Assembly (NCBI GenBank): GCA_029777755.1
Contig: JAKORQ010000227.1
Coordinates: forward strand, 1-7,613
Reading direction: 5' to 3'
DNA length: 7,613 nucleotides
Origin: Planctomycetota bacterium
GTDB taxonomy: Bacteria; Planctomycetota; Phycisphaerae; Tepidisphaerales; Tepidisphaeraceae
This document shows, piece by piece, positions 1-6,094 of the stretch. Made by a program: the position numbers and the translations under genes. Each line of letters starts with the position of its first letter. The stretch's first letter is position 1. The notes below the pieces were generated by a model. That model saw only the letters and a program-made list of their open reading frames with translations. It did not search any database and was not told where the DNA came from.

Positions 1-1
1 A

Positions 2-358
2 TGCGAGCTGGGCATAAGCCTGGAGGTCTACCTGGGGCAGTTAAGCGACCTGTTCCGTGCGGTGGCCTCATGGGGAAAATCGCATCCTTCCGTCAGGGCG
101 ATATTCGCCTATCCCAATGGCTCCAAGATCGTGCTGTACGTGGTGCCTTGCACGGACACGTTCAACTTCGACCTGGCTGATGAGATGGCGCACCTTAACC
201 GGGACCTCGTTCGCGATCATGGCCGGGTGCTGGGAATGATCGAGGTTCTCCAGATCCCGTGGCAGGACCGCGATTCTTTCGTTTCGGACAATGCCCGGTG
301 CATCTATGGGGACCGCGGAAACAGCACATTGAACAGTGGCGGAAAAATCGCAGCCTGA
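2..358 (+). CDS. Unrecognised protein, C-terminal 118 residues (5' end outside window)
   Basis: The frame is open from the window edge to TGA at 356-358, so this is the 3' part of a gene that starts outside the window; the internal GTG at 62 is probably not its start. I do not recognise the family. The visible part looks like a compact alpha/beta protein: a helix at residues 7-25, two strands at 31-49 (VRAIFAYP, KIVLYVVP), a Phe/Asp-rich stretch TDTFNFDLADE at 51-61 that leads into a helix, then a strand MIEVLQIPW at 79-87 and the end motif ARCIYGDR at 98-105. There is no signal peptide or membrane segment in view. Codon use is normal for GC-rich coding DNA up to about 320. The last 13 or so residues (Asn/Ser/Gly-rich) look unlike the rest and may come from a one-base shift at 319-321. 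It overlaps the HEPN-like gene downstream, so the two probably form a bicistronic unit. A partner or antitoxin role is only a guess from this layout. Confidence 0.6.
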   Translation, partial: CELGISLEVYLGQLSDLFRAVASWGKSHPSVRAIFAYPNGSKIVLYVVPCTDTFNFDLADEMAHLNRDLVRDHGRVLGMIEVLQIPWQDRDSFVSDNARCIYGDRGNSTLNSGGKIAA

Positions 359-726
359 TCCCCCTGATTCCTCCGGCTCATCCCGACTGGATCGTCACGA
401 TAGCTTTCTACACCGCACTGCACGTTGTCGACGCGGTCCTGCGCACCGATAAGAATGAGCGGATTACCAGCCATTCCTCACGGCACGACGTGTTGATGTG
501 CGTTAAGCGGTACGATGCCATCTGGGAGAAGCATCAGCCTCTTTACAACCTGTCGCGCACGGTGCGCTACACCGCCAATCCTGCGCTGTGGGTACCCTAT
601 GCCTGCATCGAGAAGCAAGTCCTGGGCAGATACCTCTATCCCATCGAGAAATCGGCCTTCGGCCTGATGGGCATAGAGTACCCATTTGAGCGCATCGTCT
701 TGTCTGGCAGCTTCGCCAATCACTGA
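298..726 (+). CDS. Small HEPN-like helical protein
   Basis: The product has 142 residues from GTG 298 and is predicted to be a cytoplasmic, mainly helical protein. It resembles small HEPN-domain proteins in its order of motifs: an amphipathic start QHIEQWRKNRSL (9-20), a Pro-rich turn and PDWIVTIAFYTALHVVDAVL (29-48), the loop SHSSRHDVL (58-66), then RYDAIWEKHQPLYNLSRTVRY split over 71-91. HEPN proteins are often RNases or partners of nucleotidyltransferases in toxin-antitoxin and defence loci. The usual R-x4-6-H catalytic motif is not clear here (R55 is followed by H59 and H63), so activity cannot be assumed. The start is uncertain. GTG 298 gives the shortest credible N-terminus, GTG 259 would add 13 residues, and neither has a good ribosome site. 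If one A is removed at 319-321, ATG 306 opens the frame with a more natural beginning, MGTAEQHIEQW. It overlaps the upstream gene by 61 bases, and its stop lies 10 bases from that of the convergent dioxygenase gene. Confidence 0.6.
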   Translation: MHLWGPRKQHIEQWRKNRSLIPLIPPAHPDWIVTIAFYTALHVVDAVLRTDKNERITSHSSRHDVLMCVKRYDAIWEKHQPLYNLSRTVRYTANPALWVPYACIEKQVLGRYLYPIEKSAFGLMGIEYPFERIVLSGSFANH

Positions 727-736
727 TCTGCCTGGA

Positions 737-1564
737 TCACGGATACAGCAGCGGATTCAGGTGGGTGGCCGGTGGTTCGCCGATCTTGGCGCCTGGCAGC
801 CAGGACTTCCAGTCGGCCTCGTGGGCCTTGTTCCTCGGGGCAATCATCGTGTTGCCGTCCTCGTAGTAGATGATCGTCATCACCTTGCGCGGGTCGGTGG
901 AGGTATTCGGGCCGGCGCGGTGGTAGGTCCAGCCGTAGTGGTAGGAGACTTCGCCAAGGTCGAAGGGGAGTTCATCCAGCGGGAAGTTCGCTTCCTTCAG
1001 CGCGGCCTGCAGCTTTTCCTCTGATTCGTCGGAAATCTCCAGGTCGCGGCCGAACTCGAAGTTCTGCGACCCGACGGCAAACGCCAGCGGGCCCATCTCC
1101 AGCGGCGTGTACTGCAGCGGGATCCACACCGTACAGGTGGTCGGCCTTGCCAGCGGCCAGTAATACTGGTCGGCGTGCCAGGGGGTGATGCCGCCGGAGG
1201 GTTCCTTGTACAGAGCCTGGTCGTGATAGAGGCGCACACCGCGCACGCCCATCAACTCGGCCGCGATCTTCGCCAGTCTCCTTGAGAAGACAAACTCCTT
1301 CACGATCTGGCTCTTGGTCCAGAGGTTCATGATCTGCAGGAACGCCTTCTCGTAGGTCGACCTCTGGCTCATCGGCTTGGTCTGCGTATTCAGCTCAATC
1401 ACCTTTCGGGTGATCTCCTCGCCGTAGTAGTCAATGAGGTCCGGCGAGAGGACCTGTTTCAGCTTGATGTAGCCGTTCTTCTGGAAAAACTCGATTTGCT
1501 CAGAAGTGAGCTGGTAAGGCTCGTCCAGTTTCCGCCTCAGTGAAGTGGTGTCTATTGTGCTCAT
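737..1564 (-). CDS. Phytanoyl-CoA dioxygenase (PhyH) family Fe(II)/2-oxoglutarate oxygenase
   Basis: A 275-residue, full-length member of the PhyH family, cytoplasmic, with no signal peptide. Such enzymes use iron, O2 and 2-oxoglutarate to hydroxylate a small organic substrate, releasing succinate and CO2. The double-stranded beta-helix core is visible. RLYHDQALYKEP (111-122) leads to the iron motif H-x-D in TPWHADQYYW (H130, D132). VWIPLQYTPLEMGPLAFAVGS (146-166) is the typical strand pair with the Gly-Pro-Leu turn. The distal ligand is H215 in GWTYHRAGPN, and R226 in DPRKVM lies where the 2-oxoglutarate carboxylate is bound. The N-terminus LTSEQIEFFQKNGYIKL (19-35) is the usual family opening. 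The start is ATG at 1564 on family alignment, although no Shine-Dalgarno sequence precedes it (the bases just before are cctcctgc). The gene is separated from the secretion operon by 105 bases and probably transcribed on its own. The substrate cannot be read from sequence. PhyH relatives act on phytanoyl-CoA, ectoine, halogenated compounds and others. Confidence 0.92.
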   Translation of the reverse strand: MSTIDTTSLRRKLDEPYQLTSEQIEFFQKNGYIKLKQVLSPDLIDYYGEEITRKVIELNTQTKPMSQRSTYEKAFLQIMNLWTKSQIVKEFVFSRRLAKIAAELMGVRGVRLYHDQALYKEPSGGITPWHADQYYWPLARPTTCTVWIPLQYTPLEMGPLAFAVGSQNFEFGRDLEISDESEEKLQAALKEANFPLDELPFDLGEVSYHYGWTYHRAGPNTSTDPRKVMTIIYYEDGNTMIAPRNKAHEADWKSWLPGAKIGEPPATHLNPLLYP

Positions 1565-1669
1565 GCAGGAGGATATGCCCTGAGCGTGGGAGCAATCTTT
1601 GCATTTGTTGATCGGGAATCGCGCCGATTTTGCACCTGCGGCGATCCTGGCCAGGTGTCGTGATCCGGA
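1565..1669. other. Intergenic spacer with small inverted repeats; likely holds the dioxygenase promoter
   Basis: This 105-base spacer lies between the stop of the lipoprotein gene and the start of the dioxygenase gene, both on the minus strand. It is more AT-rich than its surroundings at 1595-1632. Two imperfect dyads are visible: CACCTG/CAGGTG at 1633-1638 and 1652-1657, overlapping the 10-base palindrome CCTGGCCAGG at 1646-1655, and ATCGG/CCGAT at 1611-1615 and 1624-1628. Neither is followed by a T-tract on the minus strand, so neither qualifies as an intrinsic terminator for the operon. A minus-strand TATCCT lies 5 bases before the dioxygenase ATG, but no good -35 box is at the right distance. 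The dyads could be operator sites; this is a guess. Confidence 0.35.
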
Positions 1670-2161
1670 CTATTCCATCTCTAGCGGCACGATGATCCGG
1701 CGGAAGGATCGGAATGATGTCTCGTTAAGCTGCACCACCCACAGCCCCATGGGCTGGTTCCCCTGCGGCTCGGCGCCCAGTATGGCATTGCGCACTCCAT
1801 CATGCGCCACCGGCTCATACAGCAGCAGCCAGCGCCGCTCGGTGGGGGAGCGCAGCCCCTCGGGGACATACACATATTCCTGGCCTGACACGGGGCAGAC
1901 GCGCGGCAGCTCCCTGTCGAAATCCGCCATCGGCGCCAGCTCATTGAGCGTCTCAGGCAGTCGGCCGTTGAGTACGTAAAACTGCAGCATGTAGCCGCAC
2001 AGGTCATGCAGATTGGCGGCGCATGCCTCGATGGCTCCCGTGGCCGCGGGCACGGCGGGAGGCGCACTGGCCGGCTGCGCTTGGCAGCCGGCCAGCGCCA
2101 TCATCACGAGCAGTGCCAGGCTACTGGCCAGGATCCTGTATCGGCTGTGTGGCTGGTACAT
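1670..2161 (-). CDS. Small lipoprotein with pseudopilin-like (H-X9-DG-related) domain; candidate secretin accessory
   Basis: The product has 163 residues from ATG 2161. This start is chosen because it is preceded by GGAG at 7 bases and opens directly into a lipoprotein signal: basic MYQPHSRYR, hydrophobic ILASSLALLVMMA, lipobox LAGC with lipidated C26. A longer reading from 2263 would bury the signal behind 34 extra residues. After an Ala/Pro linker (27-42), CAANLHDLCGYMLQFYVLNG (47-66) and LPETLNELAP resemble the globular part of pseudopilins (C-x2-NL, helix, Y-x-x-NGR-x-P). CPVSGQEYVYVP (89-100) and LLLYEPVAHDGVRNAIL (112-128) resemble the planctomycete H-X9-DG pseudopilin C-terminus, but the DG pair is replaced by AE (130-131). 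C47, C55 and C89 could form a disulphide. The start overlaps the 3' end of the secretin gene by 41 bases, so translation is coupled. The likely place is the periplasmic face of a membrane, probably the outer one because residue 27 is Gln rather than Asp. Function is unknown; a pilotin or secretin-stabilising role is inferred from position. Confidence 0.8.
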   Translation of the reverse strand: MYQPHSRYRILASSLALLVMMALAGCQAQPASAPPAVPAATGAIEACAANLHDLCGYMLQFYVLNGRLPETLNELAPMADFDRELPRVCPVSGQEYVYVPEGLRSPTERRWLLLYEPVAHDGVRNAILGAEPQGNQPMGLWVVQLNETSFRSFRRIIVPLEME

Positions 2162-4760
2162 AGATCGGCTCCGGTGGTGTGGTGGTGGCGCCACGACGCA
2201 TGCCTTCCATGTGCTGCTCAAAAGTGCCGGGCGCAACAGCCTTCGGGGTGATCTTAACGCCACTCATCTCGTCTTTCGACATGTCATGCAGTTGTTCAGA
2301 CTCCATGGCCACGTGCGGCGTCAGGAAGATCAGCAGCTCGGTCTTGCTCTTGTTGACTTGTGTGCGCCGGAACAGGTGCCCGACCAGCGGCATGTCGCCC
2401 AGCAGTGGCACCTTGTTCACGATCATGTCCTTCTTGTCCTCCATCAGGCCGCCGATGACGATGGTCTTGCCATTGTCGATGGCCACCCGGCTCTGGGCCG
2501 ATCGCTTGGAGAAGACCGGCGCGCTGACCGAGTCGCTGATGCGCACCGTGGTGTCCTGCAGCAGCGAGGAGATCTCCGGCGCCACGTCCATGATCACCTT
2601 GCCGTCCGGGTTAATGTGCGGCGTGACGTTGAGGATGATACCGATGTCCTGGTACTCGACGGTGTTGATAGTCTGGCCGGTGTCCGTCACGCGGGTGTTG
2701 GTGATGAACGGCACCTGCTGGCCGACTAGGATCGAGGCAAGCTGGTTATCCGATGCCAGGATGTATGGCCTCGAGAGCACATCCACCTTGCCTTCGGTTG
2801 CCAGGGCGCGAAGCGTCGCCTGGAAGTCGCCTTCCACCATGCTGATGACAAGCCCGCCGGTCTGGTTCGCCAGGCCAAAGTTGGTGCCGACCCTGTTGAT
2901 GGTGCCATCGGCGTTCTGGTCGATGTACGAGCCCTGCACGCCGATGTCGGAGCCATTCTCGTGCGTGACCTCCGCCAGCAGGACCTTGATCAGCACCTGC
3001 GGCACGGAGCGATCCAGCTCCTCGAGGATCATCTTCACACGATCGACATACTTGGGCGAGGTGGTGACGATCAGCGAGTTGGTATCCGCATCAGCCACCA
3101 CGTACACCTGCCCGGCCAGGTCGCCGGCAGCGGCGCGGGCCGCCGACGAAAGCTGAGGCAGCGCGCCAGACTGGCCAAACCCGAATGTGCGCTGCTGGTT
3201 GGAGCCGAAAGTGCCGGTCCCGGTGGTTCTGCCGGTCGAGCCAAACCCTGTTCGCGTGTTTGACCCCATTCGGCCGCCCAACGAGCTGCCACTGGTTCCG
3301 CCAGTTCCGCGGAAGGATGTCCCGCCAAACGGCTGGCGCGACAGGTTGCTGGAGGCGCCGCCGGCGCCGGTTCGTACGCCGGTGCTCACGCCAAAGAGGG
3401 TGTTGAGCACGTCCTGCAGGCGTGCCGCCTGGGCGTTCCGCAGGGCATAGACAAACACGGTGCTCTCCTGCGCCGGGTTGGAGTCAAGCTCCATTACCAC
3501 GCGCTCGACCACGGGCAGCACATCCTTCGGGCCGGTGACGACCAGCGAATTGGTGCGATCGTCCGCCGATGCGGTCACGCGGCCCTGGGCTCTCGTGCCC
3601 TCGGTGCCGGCCTGCCCGGGCTGCTGGCCGCCGGGAGCGCCCTCAAAGCGGAACCCGAATCGACGAGCGCCTCCGCCTGCGCCACCTCTCTGTCCCTGGG
3701 CGGTCGTGTCATCCGTGCGGAACACCTCGTTGATCAGCCTCGCCGCGTTGGTGGCGCTGGCGTACTCAAGCTGAAACACCTTGATGTCCATGCTGGAGGA
3801 GGAGTGCTGGTTGATGGCGGCGATGATCTCGACGATTCGCTTAATGTTGGCCGACGAGTCGGTGATGATAAGCGTGTTGGATCCGGCGTTGGCGGCCACA
3901 TCCGCATCGGGGCTGAAGAGGTTGGTCAGGTCCTGCCGCAGGCGCACGGCATCCACCTGCCCCAGCGGGATGATCTGGGTAATCAGGTCATCGCTGTCGC
4001 GAATCTGCCGCGGATCAGCGCCAAAGTGAACGGGGATGTTCGACTTCTTGGCCTTGTCCCGGTTCATGATGCGCAGCGTTCGCCCGGTCTGTAGCGCGGT
4101 GTAGTTCATCGGCCGCAGCACGGTATTGAGCAGGTCCACCGCCTCGGCCGCGTTCACCGCCTGCCGCGAGGTGATCGACACCCGCGCATCGATACGGGAT
4201 TCGCGGATGATGATGAATCCCAGCGCCTCGGAGAGATAGTCGAGTATCGAGTCGACGGTGGCGTTGCTGAAGTTGAACATCACCGTGGCATCCGGGTCAA
4301 ACTCGCGCATCGGCACCGTGGTGGCCACGCCATTGGTCGGGCGGGGGATCGGCTGGGGCGCGGGCACTGGAGCCGGGACGGGCTGAGCCTGCACGGGTGG
4401 AGTCTGCTGCATCTGGCCCTCAGGCCCTTGCTGCATCATCCCCGGCGGCATTTGCTGGGCCGCCTCAGGAGCCTCGGGGTCGAACTCCGGCTGCTGAACA
4501 GCATCCTGGTTCATCTGCTGGCCCGGCTGGACCTGCATCGGTTGCCCGGGCAATGCGTCCTGGTCATTGACCTGCGGCTCGACCGCCTCCATCTGCGCCT
4601 GTGCCTCGTCGAGCGGGGCGACAACCTCCGCCGGCTCTTCCTGCTCAACCTGCGCGATGGCCGGTGACGCAAGGATAAGTGGCATGACGGCCGAGATCGC
4701 GCAGGCGAGGACACGTCGCTTGGCGGCCGAGGACGCGCTTGGGAACATAACGTCTTTCAT
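2121..4760 (-). CDS. gspD: GspD-class secretin (type II secretion / type IV pilus-like outer-membrane channel)
   Basis: The product has 879 residues and forms the multimeric outer-membrane gate. Order of parts: signal peptide 1-36 (cut after ASPAIA); Gln/Pro/Met-rich linker 37-150; N0 about 158-234 (MFNFSNATVDSILDYLSEAL); N1 258-318 (ITQIIPLGQVDAVRL, NTLIITDSSANIKRIVEII); N2 324-427, split by a Gly/Arg/Gln-rich insert at 351-394; N3 433-585, split by a Gly/Ser/Thr-rich insert with FG pairs at 460-531; secretin core 587-815 with GQQVPFITNTRV (680-691) and the signature VPLLGDMPLVGHLFRRT (784-800); then a 64-residue Pro/Thr-rich tail. PilQ normally has AMIN domains and only N0-N1, so N0-N3 without AMIN marks this as GspD class. 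Family members are usually 650-750 residues; the surplus is in the disordered parts. The start ATG overlaps the preceding stop as ATGA and has AGGAG 8 bases upstream. No type III or phage secretin features are seen. The tail is where a pilotin would be expected to bind. Confidence 0.95.
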   Translation of the reverse strand: MKDVMFPSASSAAKRRVLACAISAVMPLILASPAIAQVEQEEPAEVVAPLDEAQAQMEAVEPQVNDQDALPGQPMQVQPGQQMNQDAVQQPEFDPEAPEAAQQMPPGMMQQGPEGQMQQTPPVQAQPVPAPVPAPQPIPRPTNGVATTVPMREFDPDATVMFNFSNATVDSILDYLSEALGFIIIRESRIDARVSITSRQAVNAAEAVDLLNTVLRPMNYTALQTGRTLRIMNRDKAKKSNIPVHFGADPRQIRDSDDLITQIIPLGQVDAVRLRQDLTNLFSPDADVAANAGSNTLIITDSSANIKRIVEIIAAINQHSSSSMDIKVFQLEYASATNAARLINEVFRTDDTTAQGQRGGAGGGARRFGFRFEGAPGGQQPGQAGTEGTRAQGRVTASADDRTNSLVVTGPKDVLPVVERVVMELDSNPAQESTVFVYALRNAQAARLQDVLNTLFGVSTGVRTGAGGASSNLSRQPFGGTSFRGTGGTSGSSLGGRMGSNTRTGFGSTGRTTGTGTFGSNQQRTFGFGQSGALPQLSSAARAAAGDLAGQVYVVADADTNSLIVTTSPKYVDRVKMILEELDRSVPQVLIKVLLAEVTHENGSDIGVQGSYIDQNADGTINRVGTNFGLANQTGGLVISMVEGDFQATLRALATEGKVDVLSRPYILASDNQLASILVGQQVPFITNTRVTDTGQTINTVEYQDIGIILNVTPHINPDGKVIMDVAPEISSLLQDTTVRISDSVSAPVFSKRSAQSRVAIDNGKTIVIGGLMEDKKDMIVNKVPLLGDMPLVGHLFRRTQVNKSKTELLIFLTPHVAMESEQLHDMSKDEMSGVKITPKAVAPGTFEQHMEGMRRGATTTPPEPIYVPATQPIQDPGQ
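2169..2172 (-). promoter_or_regulatory. Ribosome binding site that fixes the lipoprotein start
   Basis: GGAG on the minus strand, 7 bases before ATG 2161 and inside the secretin coding sequence. It supports the short form of the lipoprotein that begins with the signal peptide over the longer in-frame opening at 2263. Confidence 0.6.
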
Positions 4761-5521
4761 CGGTTCATCTCCTGCATACGGCGTCGCCGCATGCGCGATA
4801 GCAAGTCATCACCGTCAGTCGAGCCCGAGCTGGAGGTTGCCGACTCGGGCGAGCTGACATCACTTGTGGCTGTGGTACTGAGCACTTGAGGCGCGCCACC
4901 GCGCAGATTCTGCCCTACCTCGACCTGCTGAAACGGCCCGGAAGGGGAGGTGGCGATCTCGATCTCATCCAGCGTTATCGCCGCGATATATCCCAAGTCG
5001 TTGGGGAGCATGTCGCCGGGGCGCAGTTCCAGCACTCCCTCGCCGGGCACCTCAATGATGGCGACCAGGTCATCGGGGTGGCGACCCACGCCCACCAACA
5101 CTGGAAGGCGAGGCTGCGGCCGATTGTTCGATGACGGGGTCGGGCGAACGTAATCGTTGCCGCGATTCCAGCTTCGCTGTGGCCGGCGATCCTTGGAAAA
5201 GATGCTCTTGGCCCGCACAACCTCCACCAGCGAGGCGTAGGCTATCTCGTTGCGGGTACTGCCGCCGCGGCCGCTGCGCCTGGTGTTGTCGCGCCGCCAG
5301 TCGCTTTCCTCGCGCACGGGGGTGATAGGATCCGCCGACGCGGCGGTAGCTTCCCCGGTTCCCTCGGCCGGTTGCGTGGCAGGATCGCTGTTATCTGTGG
5401 GCATGGTGGCCGGCAATGTGGTGGCCGTCTCCAGCACCGCAGTTTCCTCGGCGTGCGGCGCATCCTGCGCGACGGCCGTCGCCGCGATCAGCATCGACAG
5501 TAGCAGGGCGGAACGTTTCAT
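4757..5521 (-). CDS. GspC/PilP-like periplasmic protein linking inner-membrane platform and secretin
   Basis: The product has 254 residues. It begins with a short signal peptide, MKRSALLLSMLIAATAVA, with an AxA cleavage site at 16-18. A long Thr/Ala/Pro/Glu linker (19-70) and a basic segment (75-90) follow. SIFSKDR at 106-112 is the short motif that precedes the homology region in GspC/PilP-type proteins. The homology-region-like beta domain spans 138-208: LPVLVGVGRHPDDLVAIIEV, then GVLELRPGDML, YIAAITLDEIEI and FQQVEVGQNLRGG, the usual pattern of small strands with a Pro-Gly-Asp turn. The Ser/Thr tail ends in a basic patch, RMRRRRMQEMNR. In known systems this domain binds N0 of the secretin. 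Its place between the M/O-like gene and the secretin gene is that of pilP. Unlike PilP it has no lipobox, and unlike GspC no long membrane anchor, so it may be fully periplasmic. A strong AAGGAGGG precedes the ATG, which overlaps the upstream stop as ATGA. There is no PDZ domain. Confidence 0.8.
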   Translation of the reverse strand: MKRSALLLSMLIAATAVAQDAPHAEETAVLETATTLPATMPTDNSDPATQPAEGTGEATAASADPITPVREESDWRRDNTRRSGRGGSTRNEIAYASLVEVVRAKSIFSKDRRPQRSWNRGNDYVRPTPSSNNRPQPRLPVLVGVGRHPDDLVAIIEVPGEGVLELRPGDMLPNDLGYIAAITLDEIEIATSPSGPFQQVEVGQNLRGGAPQVLSTTATSDVSSPESATSSSGSTDGDDLLSRMRRRRMQEMNR

Positions 5522-6090
5522 TGCGCCCTCCTTGCGGCCGGGCGATTGGCGCTCTTCTTTTCCGGGTCAGGCGAGTAGGCAAGTGTCGAGACAGTCATGT
5601 TGAACGTCAGGTCGTCAATCCCTTCCTTACGGGCGTTGGCGCGAAACTCGTTGATACGCAGCGGGAACTTTGCCGACTCCATAGATGCCAGGAACTGCGC
5701 CAGCGCCGCGACGTTGGCCGTGCCGGAGACCTGCAGGCGGATCTGCAGGAAGTCGCCGGCGCGGATGGCGCGATCGGTCTTGAGCGTCTGCACGCTCACG
5801 CGGGCATTTTGCGCCCAGTCGCGCAGCGAGTGCAGCGTAAGGCTCTCGGCGGCCGCCTGGTCGGTCTTCAGGCCGGTTTCCTGCAGCTCGCGCCAGGCCT
5901 CCTCGACCCGTCTACGGTTGGCAAACAGGCGGTCGGCCTTCTCCAGGTCGTTGGTCACCACCTCCGTCTCACGAACCACGCGCGAGCGGGTGTCGAGATA
6001 GGGCGTCAGCGCATAGCGGTCGACCGCGAACAGGGCGATCACCCCGCCAAGCGTTGCCGCGATGATTTTTTCTCGTCTGCTGAGAACCAC
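5518..6090 (-). CDS. GspM/PilO-like inner-membrane platform protein
   Basis: The product has 190 residues from GTG 6090. This start is chosen because GGAG lies 7 bases upstream, it falls 4 bases after the stop of the preceding gene, and it opens with the family's typical L-S-R-R-E-K just before the membrane helix. An ATG at 6141 in the same frame would add 17 Ser/Pro-rich residues read from inside the upstream gene. The layout is a short cytoplasmic N-terminus, one membrane helix at about 8-25 (IIAATLGGVIALFAV), a charged coiled coil at 33-75 (VVRETEVVTNDLEKADRLFANRRRVEEAW), and a ferredoxin-like periplasmic domain at about 82-174 (ESLTLHSLRDWAQNARV, FLQIRLQVSGTANVAALAQFLASMES, DLTFNMTVSTLAY). 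The C-terminus is basic and probably disordered. Such proteins dimerise with the L/N protein to form the periplasmic collar. Identification rests on this architecture and on its place between the L-like and C/P-like genes; sequence identity within the family is low. Confidence 0.82.
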   Translation of the reverse strand: MVLSRREKIIAATLGGVIALFAVDRYALTPYLDTRSRVVRETEVVTNDLEKADRLFANRRRVEEAWRELQETGLKTDQAAAESLTLHSLRDWAQNARVSVQTLKTDRAIRAGDFLQIRLQVSGTANVAALAQFLASMESAKFPLRINEFRANARKEGIDDLTFNMTVSTLAYSPDPEKKSANRPAARRAQ

Positions 6091-6094
6091 TTCT

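Noticed and set aside
686..1024. 112-residue plus-strand open frame opposite the dioxygenase
   Set aside because: Antisense to conserved PhyH sequence with intact iron ligands; the product is Val/Gly/Arg-rich without motifs.
1567..1585. Perfect AGGAGG on the plus strand followed by ATG at 1575
   Set aside because: The ATG is followed by one codon and TGA (atg ccc tga), so no gene can follow.
1611..1632. ATCGG/CCGAT followed by TTTT on the plus strand as a terminator
   Set aside because: A stem of 5 pairs is too short and no plus-strand gene lies just upstream.
1633..1657. CACCTG/CAGGTG dyad after the lipoprotein gene as an intrinsic terminator
   Set aside because: The 13-base loop and 6-base stem are weak and no T-tract follows on the minus strand.
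2162..2263. N-terminal extension of the lipoprotein to the start at 2263
   Set aside because: It would place 34 residues before a clear lipoprotein signal and lies wholly within the secretin gene; ATG 2161 has GGAG at 7 bases.
2013..3156. Long plus-strand open frames (2013-2729 and 2179-3156) opposite the secretin gene
   Set aside because: They are antisense shadows typical of GC-rich coding DNA. The minus strand encodes a clear secretin with all domains, and the plus-strand products are Ser/Arg/Val/His-rich with no recognisable motif or ribosome site.
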